64,000 nucleotides of DNA from Mycobacterium sp. (GTDB taxonomy: Bacteria; Actinomycetota; Actinomycetes; Mycobacteriales; Mycobacteriaceae): assembly GCF_002863225.1 (NCBI RefSeq), contig NZ_PKEK01000009.1:62001-126000 (forward strand), given 5' to 3'. The position numbers were made by a program, and so were the translations under genes. Below are positions 40,455 to 49,792 of the stretch, piece by piece. The notes under the pieces are model-generated. The model ran no database searches, was not told where the DNA came from, and saw nothing but the letters and a program-made list of their open reading frames with translations. Within the stretch, counting starts at the first letter, position 1; every line of letters begins with the position of its first letter.

Positions 40455-41635
40455 GACGCCGCCCGTTCAGCGTGCGCGGCCAGCACCCGGTCCCGCTGCT
40501 CGGCCGACTCGGCCAGACGAACCACCGAGCGCGCCAACATGATTGCCCCGTCGAGCACCGCCCGGTCGGCGGACGGCCCGGCGGCTGCGGCGGCGAAATC
40601 AGGCTGATGCAAAGACGCCCCACCGGCCTCCACCGCGACCATCGGATGGATGCCGGGCAGCGCCTGGGTGACATTGCCCATGTCGGTGCTGCCCAGCGGG
40701 AGCGCCGCCTCGAGCGCCGCGTCGACCGGCGAACGGCCCAGTCGGGTCATCTCGGCTCGGACGGTGTCGGCCAGCCACGGGTCAGGCTTGAGCGCGTCGT
40801 ACATCGGCTCAGTGTGCTCGACGTGAAAGTCGCAGCCGGTGGCCACCGCCCCCGCCAGAAAGCAGTCGCTCACCTTGGCTTCCAGGTCCGCCAGCGACGA
40901 GGCATCGGTGGCCCGCATGGTGTATTGCATCTCGGTCCGGCCTGGGATGACGTTGGCGACGTGTCCACCCTTGGTGACGATGCCGTGCACCTGCTGGCCG
41001 GGCGCCAGTTGCTGACGCAGCAACCCAATCGCCACCTGCGCAACGGTGACCGCGTCGGCCGCGTTGATGCCCAGATACGGCGCGGCGGATGCGTGGGATT
41101 CTTTGCCGCGGTACGTCACCCGGACCGCAGACAGCGTCAGCGAGCGCGCGGCGGCAATGTCCACCGGCCCGGGATGCACCATCACCGACACCGCCACGTC
41201 GTCGAACACTCCGGCGTTGAGTAGCAACACCTTTCCGCCGCCAAACTCTTCGGCGGGCGTGCCCAGCAACGAGACCCGCAGGCCCAGCTCGTCGGCGACG
41301 TCGGCCAGGGCCAGCGCGGCCCCCACCGCCGATGCGGCGATGATGTTGTGGCCGCACGCGTGTCCGATCTCTGGCAACGCGTCGTATTCGGCGCACACGC
41401 AGACCGTCAGCGGGCCGCTGCCGTAGTCGGCGCGAAATGCCGTGTCCAGACCACCGGGCGCCGGGGTGAGGTCGAAACCGCGCTCGGCGACCAGGGTCTG
41501 CACCTTGGCGCAGCTTCGATGTTCGGCGAACGCCAGCTCCGGCTCGGCGTGGATCGCGTGCGACAGCTCGACAAGCTCGGTGCCGCGACGCTGCACCGTG
41601 TCATCGACGCGATCCAGCGCGGGGGTCGAGGCCAT
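40451..41635 (-). CDS. amiB1: M20-family amidohydrolase AmiB1
   Basis: A 394-residue paralogue of AmiA1. The zinc-binding motif is GHACGHNIIAASAVGAAL, with GTPAEEFGGGK and a C-terminal GSTDMGNVTQALPGIHPM, which resembles AbgB-type p-aminobenzoyl-glutamate hydrolases more than AmiA1 does. It is the first gene of the two-gene amidohydrolase operon. The substrate remains unknown. The 41-base gap to the DinB-like gene on the same strand leaves room for co-transcription. Confidence 0.93.
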   Translation of the reverse strand: MASTPALDRVDDTVQRRGTELVELSHAIHAEPELAFAEHRSCAKVQTLVAERGFDLTPAPGGLDTAFRADYGSGPLTVCVCAEYDALPEIGHACGHNIIAASAVGAALALADVADELGLRVSLLGTPAEEFGGGKVLLLNAGVFDDVAVSVMVHPGPVDIAAARSLTLSAVRVTYRGKESHASAAPYLGINAADAVTVAQVAIGLLRQQLAPGQQVHGIVTKGGHVANVIPGRTEMQYTMRATDASSLADLEAKVSDCFLAGAVATGCDFHVEHTEPMYDALKPDPWLADTVRAEMTRLGRSPVDAALEAALPLGSTDMGNVTQALPGIHPMVAVEAGGASLHQPDFAAAAAGPSADRAVLDGAIMLARSVVRLAESAEQRDRVLAAHAERAAS

Positions 41636-41676
41636 CGATGCAGTATCTCACCGCCGCCCGGCGGCAAGCACAACGA

Positions 41677-42315
41677 CTAGCGGAGGTCGCCCACCACCAC
41701 GGGTGGCTTCCACTGCGGCGAACGGCCCAGATGCGCCAGGATGCGGTCGAGGTCGTCGGCCGGGTCGGACGACGGGATCGCCGGACCGAACGGCGCGTTG
41801 TCGGCGGCGCGGAAGTCGCCGTCGGGTACGAAGAGCGCCAGCGGCATTGCGGCTGCCACCACGTCGGCCGGCAGTTCGTAGCGGCGGCCAAGGCTGCGGG
41901 CCACGTCCCAGCCGTGCACGACGTAGTCGACGTAGTGGAAGCCGATCGCCATCTCACCCGGGAATTCCGCGTCGCCGCCGAGTTCCGGCAGCACGAACGG
42001 CGCCTCCAGCACGCCGGCGCCGGCGAACGCCTCGATCACGTCGGCGGCGGCCGCGGAATACGCGCCTGCGGGGTCCGCCGCGACGGCAGCGGCGACGGTG
42101 TCGACGTCCCAGACCGACCGCTCGGCCCCGTGGCCGCGGGCGGCAGCGGCGAAACCGTGGTGCTGCACGGTCATGTGCGCAAGCAGGTCGCCGAGATTCC
42201 AACCGGCACAGGGCGTCACCAGCGACAGGTCGCCCGGACCAACGGTCTCGACGACCGCCACCGAGGCCTGCACCGCGATTCGATGTAGAGGTCGGATATC
42301 GAATTTAGTATTCAT
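41677..42315 (-). CDS. DinB-like TIGR03086-family protein (mycothiol-dependent isomerase N-terminal fold)
   Basis: A 212-residue four-helix-bundle protein of the DinB/MDMPI superfamily. LVTPCAGWNLGDLLAHMTVQHHGFAAAARG provides the metal-binding histidine, and GFHYVDYVVHGWDVARSLG a second; both are characteristic of TIGR03086 proteins. Relatives include mycothiol-dependent transferases and isomerases, which makes a thiol-transfer or detoxification role plausible. It is divergent from a MarR-type regulator across 51 bases, suggesting that MarR controls it. Confidence 0.88.
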   Translation of the reverse strand: MNTKFDIRPLHRIAVQASVAVVETVGPGDLSLVTPCAGWNLGDLLAHMTVQHHGFAAAARGHGAERSVWDVDTVAAAVAADPAGAYSAAAADVIEAFAGAGVLEAPFVLPELGGDAEFPGEMAIGFHYVDYVVHGWDVARSLGRRYELPADVVAAAMPLALFVPDGDFRAADNAPFGPAIPSSDPADDLDRILAHLGRSPQWKPPVVVGDLR

Positions 42316-42366
42316 CTGCTTATCGTATGTGCATGCTTATTATGTGTCCAGCCCTATCATCACCGG
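42316..42366. promoter_or_regulatory. divergent promoter/operator region between DinB-like and MarR genes
   Basis: This 51-base gap is unusually AT-rich. It contains TGCTTAT twice, at 42317-42323 and 42334-42340, offset by 17 bases, around a GCATGC palindrome (42331-42336). Both promoters must fit here, so a bound regulator would affect both genes. The repeat is a candidate operator for the adjacent MarR protein. Confidence 0.4.
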
Positions 42367-42798
42367 ATGGGGCGCAGAGCGACGCGACGGGACCTCGCGG
42401 AGATGCTGACGGAGCTGGCTCGCCAGACGGTCGCTGCGGAGATGCCGGCGCTGGAGTCGCACGGGCTGTCGATGTGGGGTTACGTCGTGCTGACCGCCCT
42501 GGACCGCACACCGATCCGCACTCAGACCGCGCTCGCCGAGGCCATCGGCGCAGACAAGACCCGCATCATTCCCACCCTCGACGAGCTGCAGCGGCACGGC
42601 CACATCGAGCGGACACCCGACCCTGACGACCGCCGCGCCCGCCTACTGGCGATCACCGAATCGGGCCGGGCGGTCAAGGACGCGGTGCAAGCCGACATCC
42701 AACGGGGTGAGGAGCAGTGGCTCGGAACACTGTCGGCGAACGAACGCGAGATGTTCCTGCGGGTGCTGAACCAACTCAGCCGGCGCGAAGCGGATTAG
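42367..42798 (+). CDS. MarR family transcriptional regulator
   Basis: A 143-residue winged-helix regulator. [67 protein letters not shown] is a complete MarR DNA-binding core with the DDRR wing. It is divergent from the DinB-like gene and 11 bases upstream of deoD, with which it may be co-transcribed. The probable target is the 51-base divergent region. The ligand is unknown. Confidence 0.92.
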   Translation: MGRRATRRDLAEMLTELARQTVAAEMPALESHGLSMWGYVVLTALDRTPIRTQTALAEAIGADKTRIIPTLDELQRHGHIERTPDPDDRRARLLAITESGRAVKDAVQADIQRGEEQWLGTLSANEREMFLRVLNQLSRREAD

Positions 42799-42809
42799 GC
42801 TGCCTGACT

Positions 42810-43616
42810 GTGTACGACGGCCGGTTAGACCCTGATGCGCTCGCGCGTACGGCAGCGCAGTTCATCGCCGATCACATCGGCTTCGCCGAACACGACGTCG
42901 CGATCGTGCTGGGCTCCGGCTGGGCGCCGGCGGTCGCCGCGCTGGGTCGTCCGATCGCGACCGTGCCGATGGCTGCGGTGCCGGGTTTCACCTCGCCGTC
43001 GGCGGCCGGCCACACCGGCCAGGTGATGTCGGTGGATATCGGGCGCCACAGGGTGCTGGTGTTGGTCGGACGAGTGCACGCGTACGAGGGCATCGACCTG
43101 TCACACGTCGTGCACCCGGTGCGCACGGCCTGCGCGGCCGGCGCCCGCGTGGTCGTGCTGACCAACGCCGCCGGCGCCGTGCGCGAGACGTTCGGCGTAG
43201 GGCAGCCGGTGCTGATCAGCGACCACCTCAACCTGACCGCGCGCTCACCCCTGATCGGGGCCCAGTTCGTCGACATGGTCGACGCTTACTCCCCGCGACT
43301 GCGGGAGCTGGCCCGCCAGGTGGACCCGGGTCTGACCGAAGGCGTCTACGCCGGGCTGCCCGGCCCGCACTTCGAGACGCCCGCTGAGATCCGGATGCTG
43401 CGGACGCTGGGCGCCGACCTGGTCGGCATGTCGACCGTGCACGAAACGATCGCCGCCCGGGCCGCGGGCGCGGAGGTGCTCGGGGTCTCACTGGTCACCA
43501 ACATGGGGGCCGGCATCACCGGCGAGCCACTCAGCCATGTCGAGGTGCTCGACACCGGAGCCGCGTCGGCAGCCCGGATGGGTGCACTGCTGGCCAACGT
43601 GGTGGCGCGGCTGTAG
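42810..43616 (+). CDS. deoD: purine nucleoside phosphorylase DeoD
   Basis: A 268-residue trimeric-type phosphorylase (PNP I family), equal in length to M. tuberculosis Rv3307. It cleaves purine (deoxy)nucleosides with phosphate. The start is GTG 42810 ([19 protein letters not shown]); the longer open frame is inside the MarR gene. [38 protein letters not shown] and GMSTVHE are the phosphate, substrate and family signature segments. It belongs with upp, add, deoA and cdd as a nucleoside salvage set. Confidence 0.95.
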   Translation: MYDGRLDPDALARTAAQFIADHIGFAEHDVAIVLGSGWAPAVAALGRPIATVPMAAVPGFTSPSAAGHTGQVMSVDIGRHRVLVLVGRVHAYEGIDLSHVVHPVRTACAAGARVVVLTNAAGAVRETFGVGQPVLISDHLNLTARSPLIGAQFVDMVDAYSPRLRELARQVDPGLTEGVYAGLPGPHFETPAEIRMLRTLGADLVGMSTVHETIAARAAGAEVLGVSLVTNMGAGITGEPLSHVEVLDTGAASAARMGALLANVVARL

Positions 43617-43648
43617 GGCTGGCGACGACATCTGCGAGGAGCGGCGCC

Positions 43649-45235
43649 ATTAATCCCCAGGACTGGATCGCGCACGACCCCGACCCGCTGACCGCCGCCG
43701 AACTCGCCGCCTGCGACGAGGCGGAGCTGACGGCGCGTTTCGCCCGCCCGTTGTCATTCGGCACCGCGGGGTTGCGTGGTCCGCTGCGCGGCGGCCCGGA
43801 CGGGATGAACCTCGCGGTGGTGTTGCGTGCCAGCTGGGCGGTGGCGACGGTGCTCACCGACCGCGGGTTGGCGGGCGCAGGCGTGATCGTGGGCCGCGAC
43901 GCGCGCCACGGATCGGCGACGTTTGCCACCGCGGCCGCTGAAGTATTTGCCGCCAAGGGTTTTTCGGTGACACTGCTGCCCCACCCCGCACCGACGCCGG
44001 TACTCGCGTTCGCGGTCCGGCGAACCGGAGCGGCGGCCGGCGTCCAGATCACCGCGTCGCACAATCCGCCCGCCGACAACGGCTACAAGGTGTACCTGGA
44101 CGGCGGCATCCAGATCGTCACCCCTACCGACCGCGACATCGAAACCGCCATCGCTGCAGCGCCTTTCGCCGACCAGATCGACAGGTCGTCCGTCGAACCG
44201 GCCGGCGGCGATCTGGTCGGGCACTACATCGAGCGCGCCGCGCGGGTTCGTCGCTCGACGTCGGGCCAGATCCGGGTGGCCCTGACTCCCCTGCACGGGG
44301 TGGGCGGCGAGGTGGCGGTCGAAACGCTGCGGCGCGCCGGCTTCGGTGACGTGCACACTGTCGCCGGACAATTCGATCCCGACCCCGACTTTCCCACCGT
44401 CGCCTTCCCCAACCCGGAAGAACCCGGTGCCACCGACGCGCTGCTGGCCCTGGCCGCCGACACAGATGCCGACGTCGCGATCGCCCTCGACCCCGACGCT
44501 GACCGCTGTGCGGTCGGCATACCCGCGCCGGACGGTTGGCGAATGCTTTCGGGTGACGAAACCGGTTGGCTGCTGGGCGATTACATTCTGTCGAGGATCG
44601 ATACCGCCGGCAGCGTGGTGGCCAGCACGGTGGTGTCCTCACGGATGCTGGCGGCGATCGCCGCGCACTGGGGCGCCCGGCACGTCGAGACCCTGACCGG
44701 TTTCAAGTGGCTGGCCCGCGCCGACGCCGGTGTACCGGGCAGCAGCTTGGTGTACGCCTACGAGGAGGCCATCGGCCATTGCGTCGACCCGGCAGCGGTT
44801 CGTGACAAGGACGGCATCAGCGCCGCGGTGCTGGTGTGCGATGTGGTGGCCGCGCTCAAGAACGACCGCCGCTCGGTGCTCGATGCACTCGACGACCTGG
44901 CTCGCCGCTTCGGGGTGCACGCCGGCGCCGCGGTGACGCGTCCGGTCGCCGACGCCGAGGAAGCCACCGCATTGATGCGCCGGCTGCGGTCCGCACCGCG
45001 CAGCGAAGTAGCCGGATTTCCCTCGGCGACAACAGATCTGCTGCAGAGCGGCGGGACGTTGCGGACGGATGCGCTGATCTTCACCGGCGGCGACGCCGGC
45101 ACCACGGCCCGGGTCGTCGTACGGCCCTCGGGCACCGAACCCAAGGTCAAGTTCTACATCGAGGTCCGCTCAGCCGAGCGTCATCGTGCCATCGAGTTGT
45201 GCGATCAACTCGCGGCAGAGGTTCGGGCCTGGTGA
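43649..45235 (+). CDS. pmmB: phosphomannomutase/phosphoglucomutase PmmB, apparent ATT start
   Basis: A 528-residue alpha-D-phosphohexomutase. Catalytic serine loop GVQITASHNPPADNGYKVY, metal loop LDPDADRCAV and sugar loop AYEEAIGHC are all present. The protein plainly begins upstream of the first conventional start (TTG 43751). The segment INPQDWIAHDPDPLTAAELA aligns with the N-terminus I recall for M. tuberculosis PmmB (MTPENWIAHDPDP). This places the start at ATT 43649, eight bases after a GAGGAG site. No ATG, GTG or TTG precedes it in frame before a stop. It interconverts hexose 1- and 6-phosphates. Confidence 0.9.
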   Translation: MNPQDWIAHDPDPLTAAELAACDEAELTARFARPLSFGTAGLRGPLRGGPDGMNLAVVLRASWAVATVLTDRGLAGAGVIVGRDARHGSATFATAAAEVFAAKGFSVTLLPHPAPTPVLAFAVRRTGAAAGVQITASHNPPADNGYKVYLDGGIQIVTPTDRDIETAIAAAPFADQIDRSSVEPAGGDLVGHYIERAARVRRSTSGQIRVALTPLHGVGGEVAVETLRRAGFGDVHTVAGQFDPDPDFPTVAFPNPEEPGATDALLALAADTDADVAIALDPDADRCAVGIPAPDGWRMLSGDETGWLLGDYILSRIDTAGSVVASTVVSSRMLAAIAAHWGARHVETLTGFKWLARADAGVPGSSLVYAYEEAIGHCVDPAAVRDKDGISAAVLVCDVVAALKNDRRSVLDALDDLARRFGVHAGAAVTRPVADAEEATALMRRLRSAPRSEVAGFPSATTDLLQSGGTLRTDALIFTGGDAGTTARVVVRPSGTEPKVKFYIEVRSAERHRAIELCDQLAAEVRAW

Positions 45236-45247
45236 GCCCGTCGCGGG

Positions 45248-45871
45248 CTAGCGCGGTCCGAATTGGCGGTCGCCGGCGTCACCGAGGCCCGGCACGATGT
45301 AGGCGTCGTCGTTGAGTCCGTCGTCGACGGCCGCGGTGAACAACCGCGCCTGTGGCGCCTTCTTCTCCAGTGCCGCAATACCTTCCGGTGCCGCCACCAC
45401 GCACACCACGGTGAGGTCGTCGGCGCCTCGGGCCTGCAGCAGCTCGACGGCGTGGACCATCGAGCCGCCGGTGGCCAGCATCGGATCGAGCACGATCACC
45501 GGACGGCCACGCAGATCATCGGGCAGAGATTCCAGATACGGTGTGGGCCTTGCGGTTTCCTCGTCGCGGACGACGCCGATGAAACCCACCGCCGCTTCCG
45601 GCAGCAGCACCTGCGCCCGATCGACCATGCCCAGCCCGGCCCGTAACACCGCTACCAACAGGGGCGGCTTCGCCAGGCGGGTCCCGGTGGTCTGCGCCAA
45701 CGGGGTTCGCAGCTCGACGTTCTCGCGCGGCAGGTCGCGGCTCGCCTCGTAGACCAGCATGAGCGCCAACTCGCTCAACGCGGCTCGAAACGCCGCGCTG
45801 TCGGTCCGCTCGTCGCGCAGCGCGGTCAACCGCACCGCGGCCAACGGGTGATCAACGACGTGGACGTCCAC
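45248..45871 (-). CDS. upp: uracil phosphoribosyltransferase
   Basis: A 207-residue PRTase salvaging uracil with PRPP to UMP. The PRPP loop is [21 protein letters not shown] and the uracil-binding flexible end has [15 protein letters not shown], both family signatures. The GTG start 45871 gives [20 protein letters not shown]. It converges on pmmB with 12 bases between stops, matching Rv3308-Rv3309c. Confidence 0.96.
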   Translation of the reverse strand: MDVHVVDHPLAAVRLTALRDERTDSAAFRAALSELALMLVYEASRDLPRENVELRTPLAQTTGTRLAKPPLLVAVLRAGLGMVDRAQVLLPEAAVGFIGVVRDEETARPTPYLESLPDDLRGRPVIVLDPMLATGGSMVHAVELLQARGADDLTVVCVVAAPEGIAALEKKAPQARLFTAAVDDGLNDDAYIVPGLGDAGDRQFGPR

Positions 45872-45897
45872 GCGAAGTGAGCCTAGCCCCCCGCGAA

Positions 45898-47241
45898 TCA
45901 GGCGCCGAAGGAGTTGAAGATGTCGAAGCCGTACCCGACCAGGTCGATCAACGGCTGAGCGGAGATCAGTGGCGAGCCGTCGAAAAGCACGTCCGGAGCC
46001 AACGACGGGATAGTCGCCGACAGCGCGGTCAACTCGGCCAGGAACGCTACGTCGAGCTGGTTGGTGAAGTCGTAACCCGACAGCAGCGAATCGATGACCG
46101 ATTGCGACAATTCCGGCTGGCCGAGCGCGGTGAGAATGTCGTTGGTCGGCCCGATAATCGTCTGCGCCGCAGCGTATTGCATGCCGGCCAGCATCTGTAA
46201 GGGATCCATCTTCAGGAAGAATCCGGCGACACCGGACTCCATCAGTTGGCCGTAGGCGTCGACTTGCCAGGGGCCGATCGCGTCCGTGCCGTTGACGCCG
46301 ACAAAGGGGTCGCCCGGGTTGCCGTAGGCCCAGTTGTTCATCAGCGTCGCGTATGGGCTGAAGCTGTCGTAGAAGAAGCGCCCGACGGGCCCGCCGTCGT
46401 ACATGAACGCCAGCGTCGGCAGCGGCGCGGGGATCGCGTAGAAGTTCGTGTCGTTGATCTGGCCGAGGTCGATGATGTTGTTGATGTCCAGATTCACATC
46501 GGCGGTTGGATCCGGGTAGTACGGGTGAACGGTCTGGATGCCGATCAGTGCGTTCGTGACGGCGAACAGGTTGCTGACGTCGGACGGGAAGTTGTTCCAG
46601 CCGTCGTATTGGCCGATGTAGACATCGGTGTCGATGCCGCTCGTCGGGGTCGGGTCGAGGTCCAGCGGGATGTTGAGGAATGGAAGGTGCGTGCCGTCGG
46701 CGAACTGGAAGCGATCCAGGATTCCGCTGACCACGTTGTTGGGGTCGCCGAGCAGCGTGACATGCAGGTTGTTCAGGTCGACACCCTCGGGGGTGTTGTT
46801 GATCAAGTCGTTCATGAACACGGTTGCGACGGTGGCGCTCTGCGAGTAGCCGAGAATCGCGACGCTGTTGTCAGCGTCCTGCAGCGCCGGGATGACGACG
46901 TCGTTGAGTCTGTTGACGCCCTCGGTCACCGATTCGCCGAAGGTCAGGTCCGGCTGAGTGGGGTTGCAGATGATCGGGCAGAACTGCTCGGGGGTTTCCA
47001 GGCCCTGGAACGTGTATCCCGCGAGCCCGCCGAGGTAGAGCGACTGGACGCTGCTCAGGTAGTCCGAATCGGGAATCGGGTTCCCGGTGCCGCCCATGAT
47101 CCAGCCGATGTTGTCCACCAGCCCGACATCGGCGATCAGCGATCGCACACCGGACTGGAACGCCGGCGTCAGGGTCAGCGTGGTGGCGCAGGCAGCCGCC
47201 GCGAAAACGGCACCGTACGCACGCGTCCGCGCAACAGTCAT
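45898..47241 (-). CDS. secreted PE-PPE domain serine hydrolase
   Basis: A 447-residue protein with a signal peptide-like N-terminus ([28 protein letters not shown]) and no PE or PPE leader. The remainder is a PE-PPE domain (PF08237): [18 protein letters not shown] near residue 50, the nucleophile motif GYSQS at 131-135 (Ser133), and TLLGDPNN. This is an alpha/beta-hydrolase fold, with esterase or acyltransferase activity reported for relatives acting on trehalose lipids. The ATG follows GGAGG. In M. tuberculosis the gene after upp is sapM, which is not seen here. Confidence 0.88.
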   Translation of the reverse strand: MTVARTRAYGAVFAAAACATTLTLTPAFQSGVRSLIADVGLVDNIGWIMGGTGNPIPDSDYLSSVQSLYLGGLAGYTFQGLETPEQFCPIICNPTQPDLTFGESVTEGVNRLNDVVIPALQDADNSVAILGYSQSATVATVFMNDLINNTPEGVDLNNLHVTLLGDPNNVVSGILDRFQFADGTHLPFLNIPLDLDPTPTSGIDTDVYIGQYDGWNNFPSDVSNLFAVTNALIGIQTVHPYYPDPTADVNLDINNIIDLGQINDTNFYAIPAPLPTLAFMYDGGPVGRFFYDSFSPYATLMNNWAYGNPGDPFVGVNGTDAIGPWQVDAYGQLMESGVAGFFLKMDPLQMLAGMQYAAAQTIIGPTNDILTALGQPELSQSVIDSLLSGYDFTNQLDVAFLAELTALSATIPSLAPDVLFDGSPLISAQPLIDLVGYGFDIFNSFGA

Positions 47242-47660
47242 CGAAGTCCTCCCTGCCCGCGGGTGGAACCCCCGACCCTGCGGCGTGGCTGAATCGTAGG
47301 GCCTAGGGACCCGTCTGGGCGGCAAATACTGACAATTTCTCAGGAACGCGTCGAACGGCGCGATGATGCCGCAACCCTTCGCCGATCTGCAACCCAGCGA
47401 ACCCAGCTTTCACGCGTTGTCCGCCGGCGACACCCCAGATGAGGTCCTCAGCAGCAGCAGCTCCCCCAACCACATCCCGACCGTGAGCTACGGGCGGCGT
47501 CCAGCCCGGCAGCTTTGGCGACCCGATCAGCCACCACCTACCTCTGTCACTCCAGAGGCAGGCCTGCCCGAGCTCGACCTTGCGGCCGGGGCTCCGGGGA
47601 TCAGCGACATCTGGGTGCCTGACCCCGATCCGCGGGCAGCGCGTCGCTATTGTGAGCCGC
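47242..47660. other. 419-base divergent intergenic region
   Basis: The region separates the PE-PPE hydrolase from the Rv3311-like gene and must carry both promoters. An open frame at 47363-47671 (+) reads as a Pro/Ser-rich 102-residue peptide, overlaps the next gene and has no ribosome-binding site; I do not accept it as a gene. No repeats, hairpins or known boxes stood out. Confidence 0.4.
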
Positions 47661-48926
47661 ATGGCTGCTGACCTCGTGCCTATCCGCTTGAGCTTGACCG
47701 ACGGCGACCGCTACACGGTATGGGCGCCCCGCTGGCGCGACGCCGGTGACGAGTGGGAGGCGTTCCTGGGCAAGGACGAAGACCTCTACACCTTCGAGTC
47801 GGCCGCCGACCTGGTCGCGTTCGTGCGGACCAACTCCGACAACGACCTCGCCGACCACCCGGCGTGGCAGGCGCTGACCGAGGCCAACGCCCACAAGCTC
47901 GACCCTGCCGAGGATCGGCACTACGACCTGATCGCGGTCGAAGAGCTGGTGTCGGAGAAGCCGACCGCCGAGTCGGTGGCAACACTGGCCAATGCGTTGA
48001 CGATCGTCTCGTCGATCGGATCCGTTTGCGAGCTGCCGGCGGTGATGAAGTTCTTCAACGGCAACCCGACGCTGGGCTCGTTGAGCGGCGGCATCGACCA
48101 CTTCAGCGGCAAGGCCGGGCTCAAGCGCTGGAATGTCATCGCCGATGTGGTCGGCCGCGGCTGGGATGACGTGATCAGCGCCGTCGACGGGATCGTCAGC
48201 ATCCCCGACGTGGACAGCGCGGTGTCCGACGCCGCCGCGGCCGAGTTGGCCGAGCCGTACGAAGAGGAAGAGCCGGCGGTCGAGCCGGAGGCCACCGAGG
48301 AGCCCGAACCCGAAGTCGCGATCGCCGAGGATCCGGTGACCGCCCGAGCGGCCGGTGACGAGGTGGTACTCGGCGGCGACGAGGACTTCTGGGCCAAGGT
48401 CGGCATCGATCCGATCCGGATCATGACCGGCACGAGCACCTTCTACACGTTGCGCTGCTATTTCGACGACCGCCCGATCTTCTTGGGCCGCAACGGAAGA
48501 ATCAGCGTGTTCAGCTCAGAGCGCGCGTTGGCCCGGTACCTCGCCGACGAGCATGACCACGACCTGTCGGACTTGAGCACCTACGACGACATCCGTACGG
48601 CCGCCACCGACGGCTCGCTGCACGTCGACATCACCGATGACAACGTCTACGTGCTGAGCGGACTGGCCGACGATTTCGCCGGCGGCCCGGAGGCGGTCGA
48701 CCACGAGCAGCTCGACCTCGCGGTCGAATTCCTGCGCGACCTCGGCGAGTACTCCGAGGACCCCACCGTCGACAAGGCGCTTGATGCCGACGAACCGTTG
48801 GGCAAGCTGATCGGCTACATCCTCGAGCCCGACTCGACGGGCAAGCCGAAGCCGCCGTACGCCGATGCGGTGGGCGCGTGGGAAGACCTGGTGCAGTTCG
48901 TCGAGTCGCGGCTCAGGCGCGAATAG
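47661..48926 (+). CDS. conserved hypothetical protein, Rv3311-like
   Basis: A 421-residue acidic cytoplasmic protein. The start ATG 47661 gives MAADLVPIRLSLTDGDRYTVWAPRWRD. Two related modules, about residues 1-180 and 260-421, are joined by a Glu/Pro-rich linker (PYEEEEPAVEPEATEEPEPE). Both modules contain a YTVWAP/FYTLRCYF strand, an FLGKDEDLYTF/FLGRNGRISVF turn and an L-AF/ARYLADEHDHDL helix, so the protein looks like an internal duplication. Length and position match Rv3311. Function unknown. Confidence 0.85.
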   Translation: MAADLVPIRLSLTDGDRYTVWAPRWRDAGDEWEAFLGKDEDLYTFESAADLVAFVRTNSDNDLADHPAWQALTEANAHKLDPAEDRHYDLIAVEELVSEKPTAESVATLANALTIVSSIGSVCELPAVMKFFNGNPTLGSLSGGIDHFSGKAGLKRWNVIADVVGRGWDDVISAVDGIVSIPDVDSAVSDAAAAELAEPYEEEEPAVEPEATEEPEPEVAIAEDPVTARAAGDEVVLGGDEDFWAKVGIDPIRIMTGTSTFYTLRCYFDDRPIFLGRNGRISVFSSERALARYLADEHDHDLSDLSTYDDIRTAATDGSLHVDITDDNVYVLSGLADDFAGGPEAVDHEQLDLAVEFLRDLGEYSEDPTVDKALDADEPLGKLIGYILEPDSTGKPKPPYADAVGAWEDLVQFVESRLRRE

Positions 48927-48943
48927 CGGCTCAGGCGCGAATA
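48908..48943. repeat. 18-bp perfect tandem duplication at the end of the Rv3311-like gene
   Basis: GCGGCTCAGGCGCGAATA occurs twice in succession. The first copy encodes the last residues up to the TAG stop; the second follows the stop. Duplication would have left the protein unchanged, so it appears to be a recent slippage event. Confidence 0.8.
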
Positions 48944-48960
48944 GCGCCGCAAGCCTGCCC

Positions 48961-49791
48961 TCACGAGCCGGGGAAGTTCACGTCCTTGGTCACGGCTTTC
49001 CACTCTTCGATCGACGCCGACAGCGTGGCGATCTTGTCGCGCATCGCCTTGAGGACGTCGCGGCCCAACAGCAGCCGCAGCGGCGGGTCGTCGAGTTCGG
49101 TCACCATCAGCACCGCCTCGGCCACCTTCTTCGGGTCGCCCGGCAGGTGGTCGGCGAACTGTTTGATCAGGTCTTTGCGGGCCGCCACGTCGGTGTAATC
49201 CGCGATCGGAGTGGCGGTCTCCTTCATCGAGCGCGTCGCCCAGTCGGTACGAAAAGCGCCCGGCTCGATGGCGACGACCTTGATGCCCAGTGGTCGCACC
49301 TCGGTGGCCAGCGCCTCGGTCACCGCCTCGAGGGCGAACTTGGTCGACGAGTAGTAAGCGTTGGGCGGGTTGGCCACCAGGCCCGTCATCGAGGAGATGT
49401 TCACGATGTGGCCCGAACCCCGCGCCCGCATCGCCGGCAACACCGCCTTGATCATGTTGACCGCACCGAAGTAGTTGACGTCGAACAGCTTTCGGACCTC
49501 GGCGTCCTCGCCCTCTTCGACCGCGGACAAGTAACCGTGACCGGCATTGTTGACCAGGATGTCGATGCCGCCGAACGCGCTCTCGGCCGCCGACACCGCA
49601 CCGGCGATCTGGTCGGTGTCGGTGACATCGAGTGCGACGGCCAGTGCGCGGTCACCGAATTCGTCGGCGAGGTCCTGCACCGCGTCGGACCGTCGCGCGG
49701 TCACCACCGCACTGTGGCCGGCCGCCAGGACCGCACGGGCGATCTCGCGCCCGAAGCCCGTCGAGCATCCGGTGATCAACCAACGTGACAC
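48961..49791 (-). CDS. short-chain dehydrogenase/reductase
   Basis: A 276-residue classical SDR. The start is GTG 49791 (MSRWLITGCSTGFGREIARAVLAAG) with cofactor motif TGCSTGFG at 7-14, NNAG (LVNNAGHGYLSA) and catalytic YYSSTK with an upstream NISSMTG serine. An arginine after the second strand (TARRSD) suggests NADP(H). It is the last gene of a four-gene leftward operon with the DUF1214-like, sulfotransferase and SnoaL-like genes. The substrate is unknown; the operon composition hints at lipid or steroid-like alcohols. Confidence 0.9.
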   Translation of the reverse strand: MSRWLITGCSTGFGREIARAVLAAGHSAVVTARRSDAVQDLADEFGDRALAVALDVTDTDQIAGAVSAAESAFGGIDILVNNAGHGYLSAVEEGEDAEVRKLFDVNYFGAVNMIKAVLPAMRARGSGHIVNISSMTGLVANPPNAYYSSTKFALEAVTEALATEVRPLGIKVVAIEPGAFRTDWATRSMKETATPIADYTDVAARKDLIKQFADHLPGDPKKVAEAVLMVTELDDPPLRLLLGRDVLKAMRDKIATLSASIEEWKAVTKDVNFPGS

Positions 49792-49792
49792 C

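Noticed and set aside
47363..47671. 102-codon frame before the Rv3311-like gene
   Set aside because: It is Pro/Ser-rich, lacks a ribosome-binding site, overlaps the next start, and an equally long opposite-strand frame exists.
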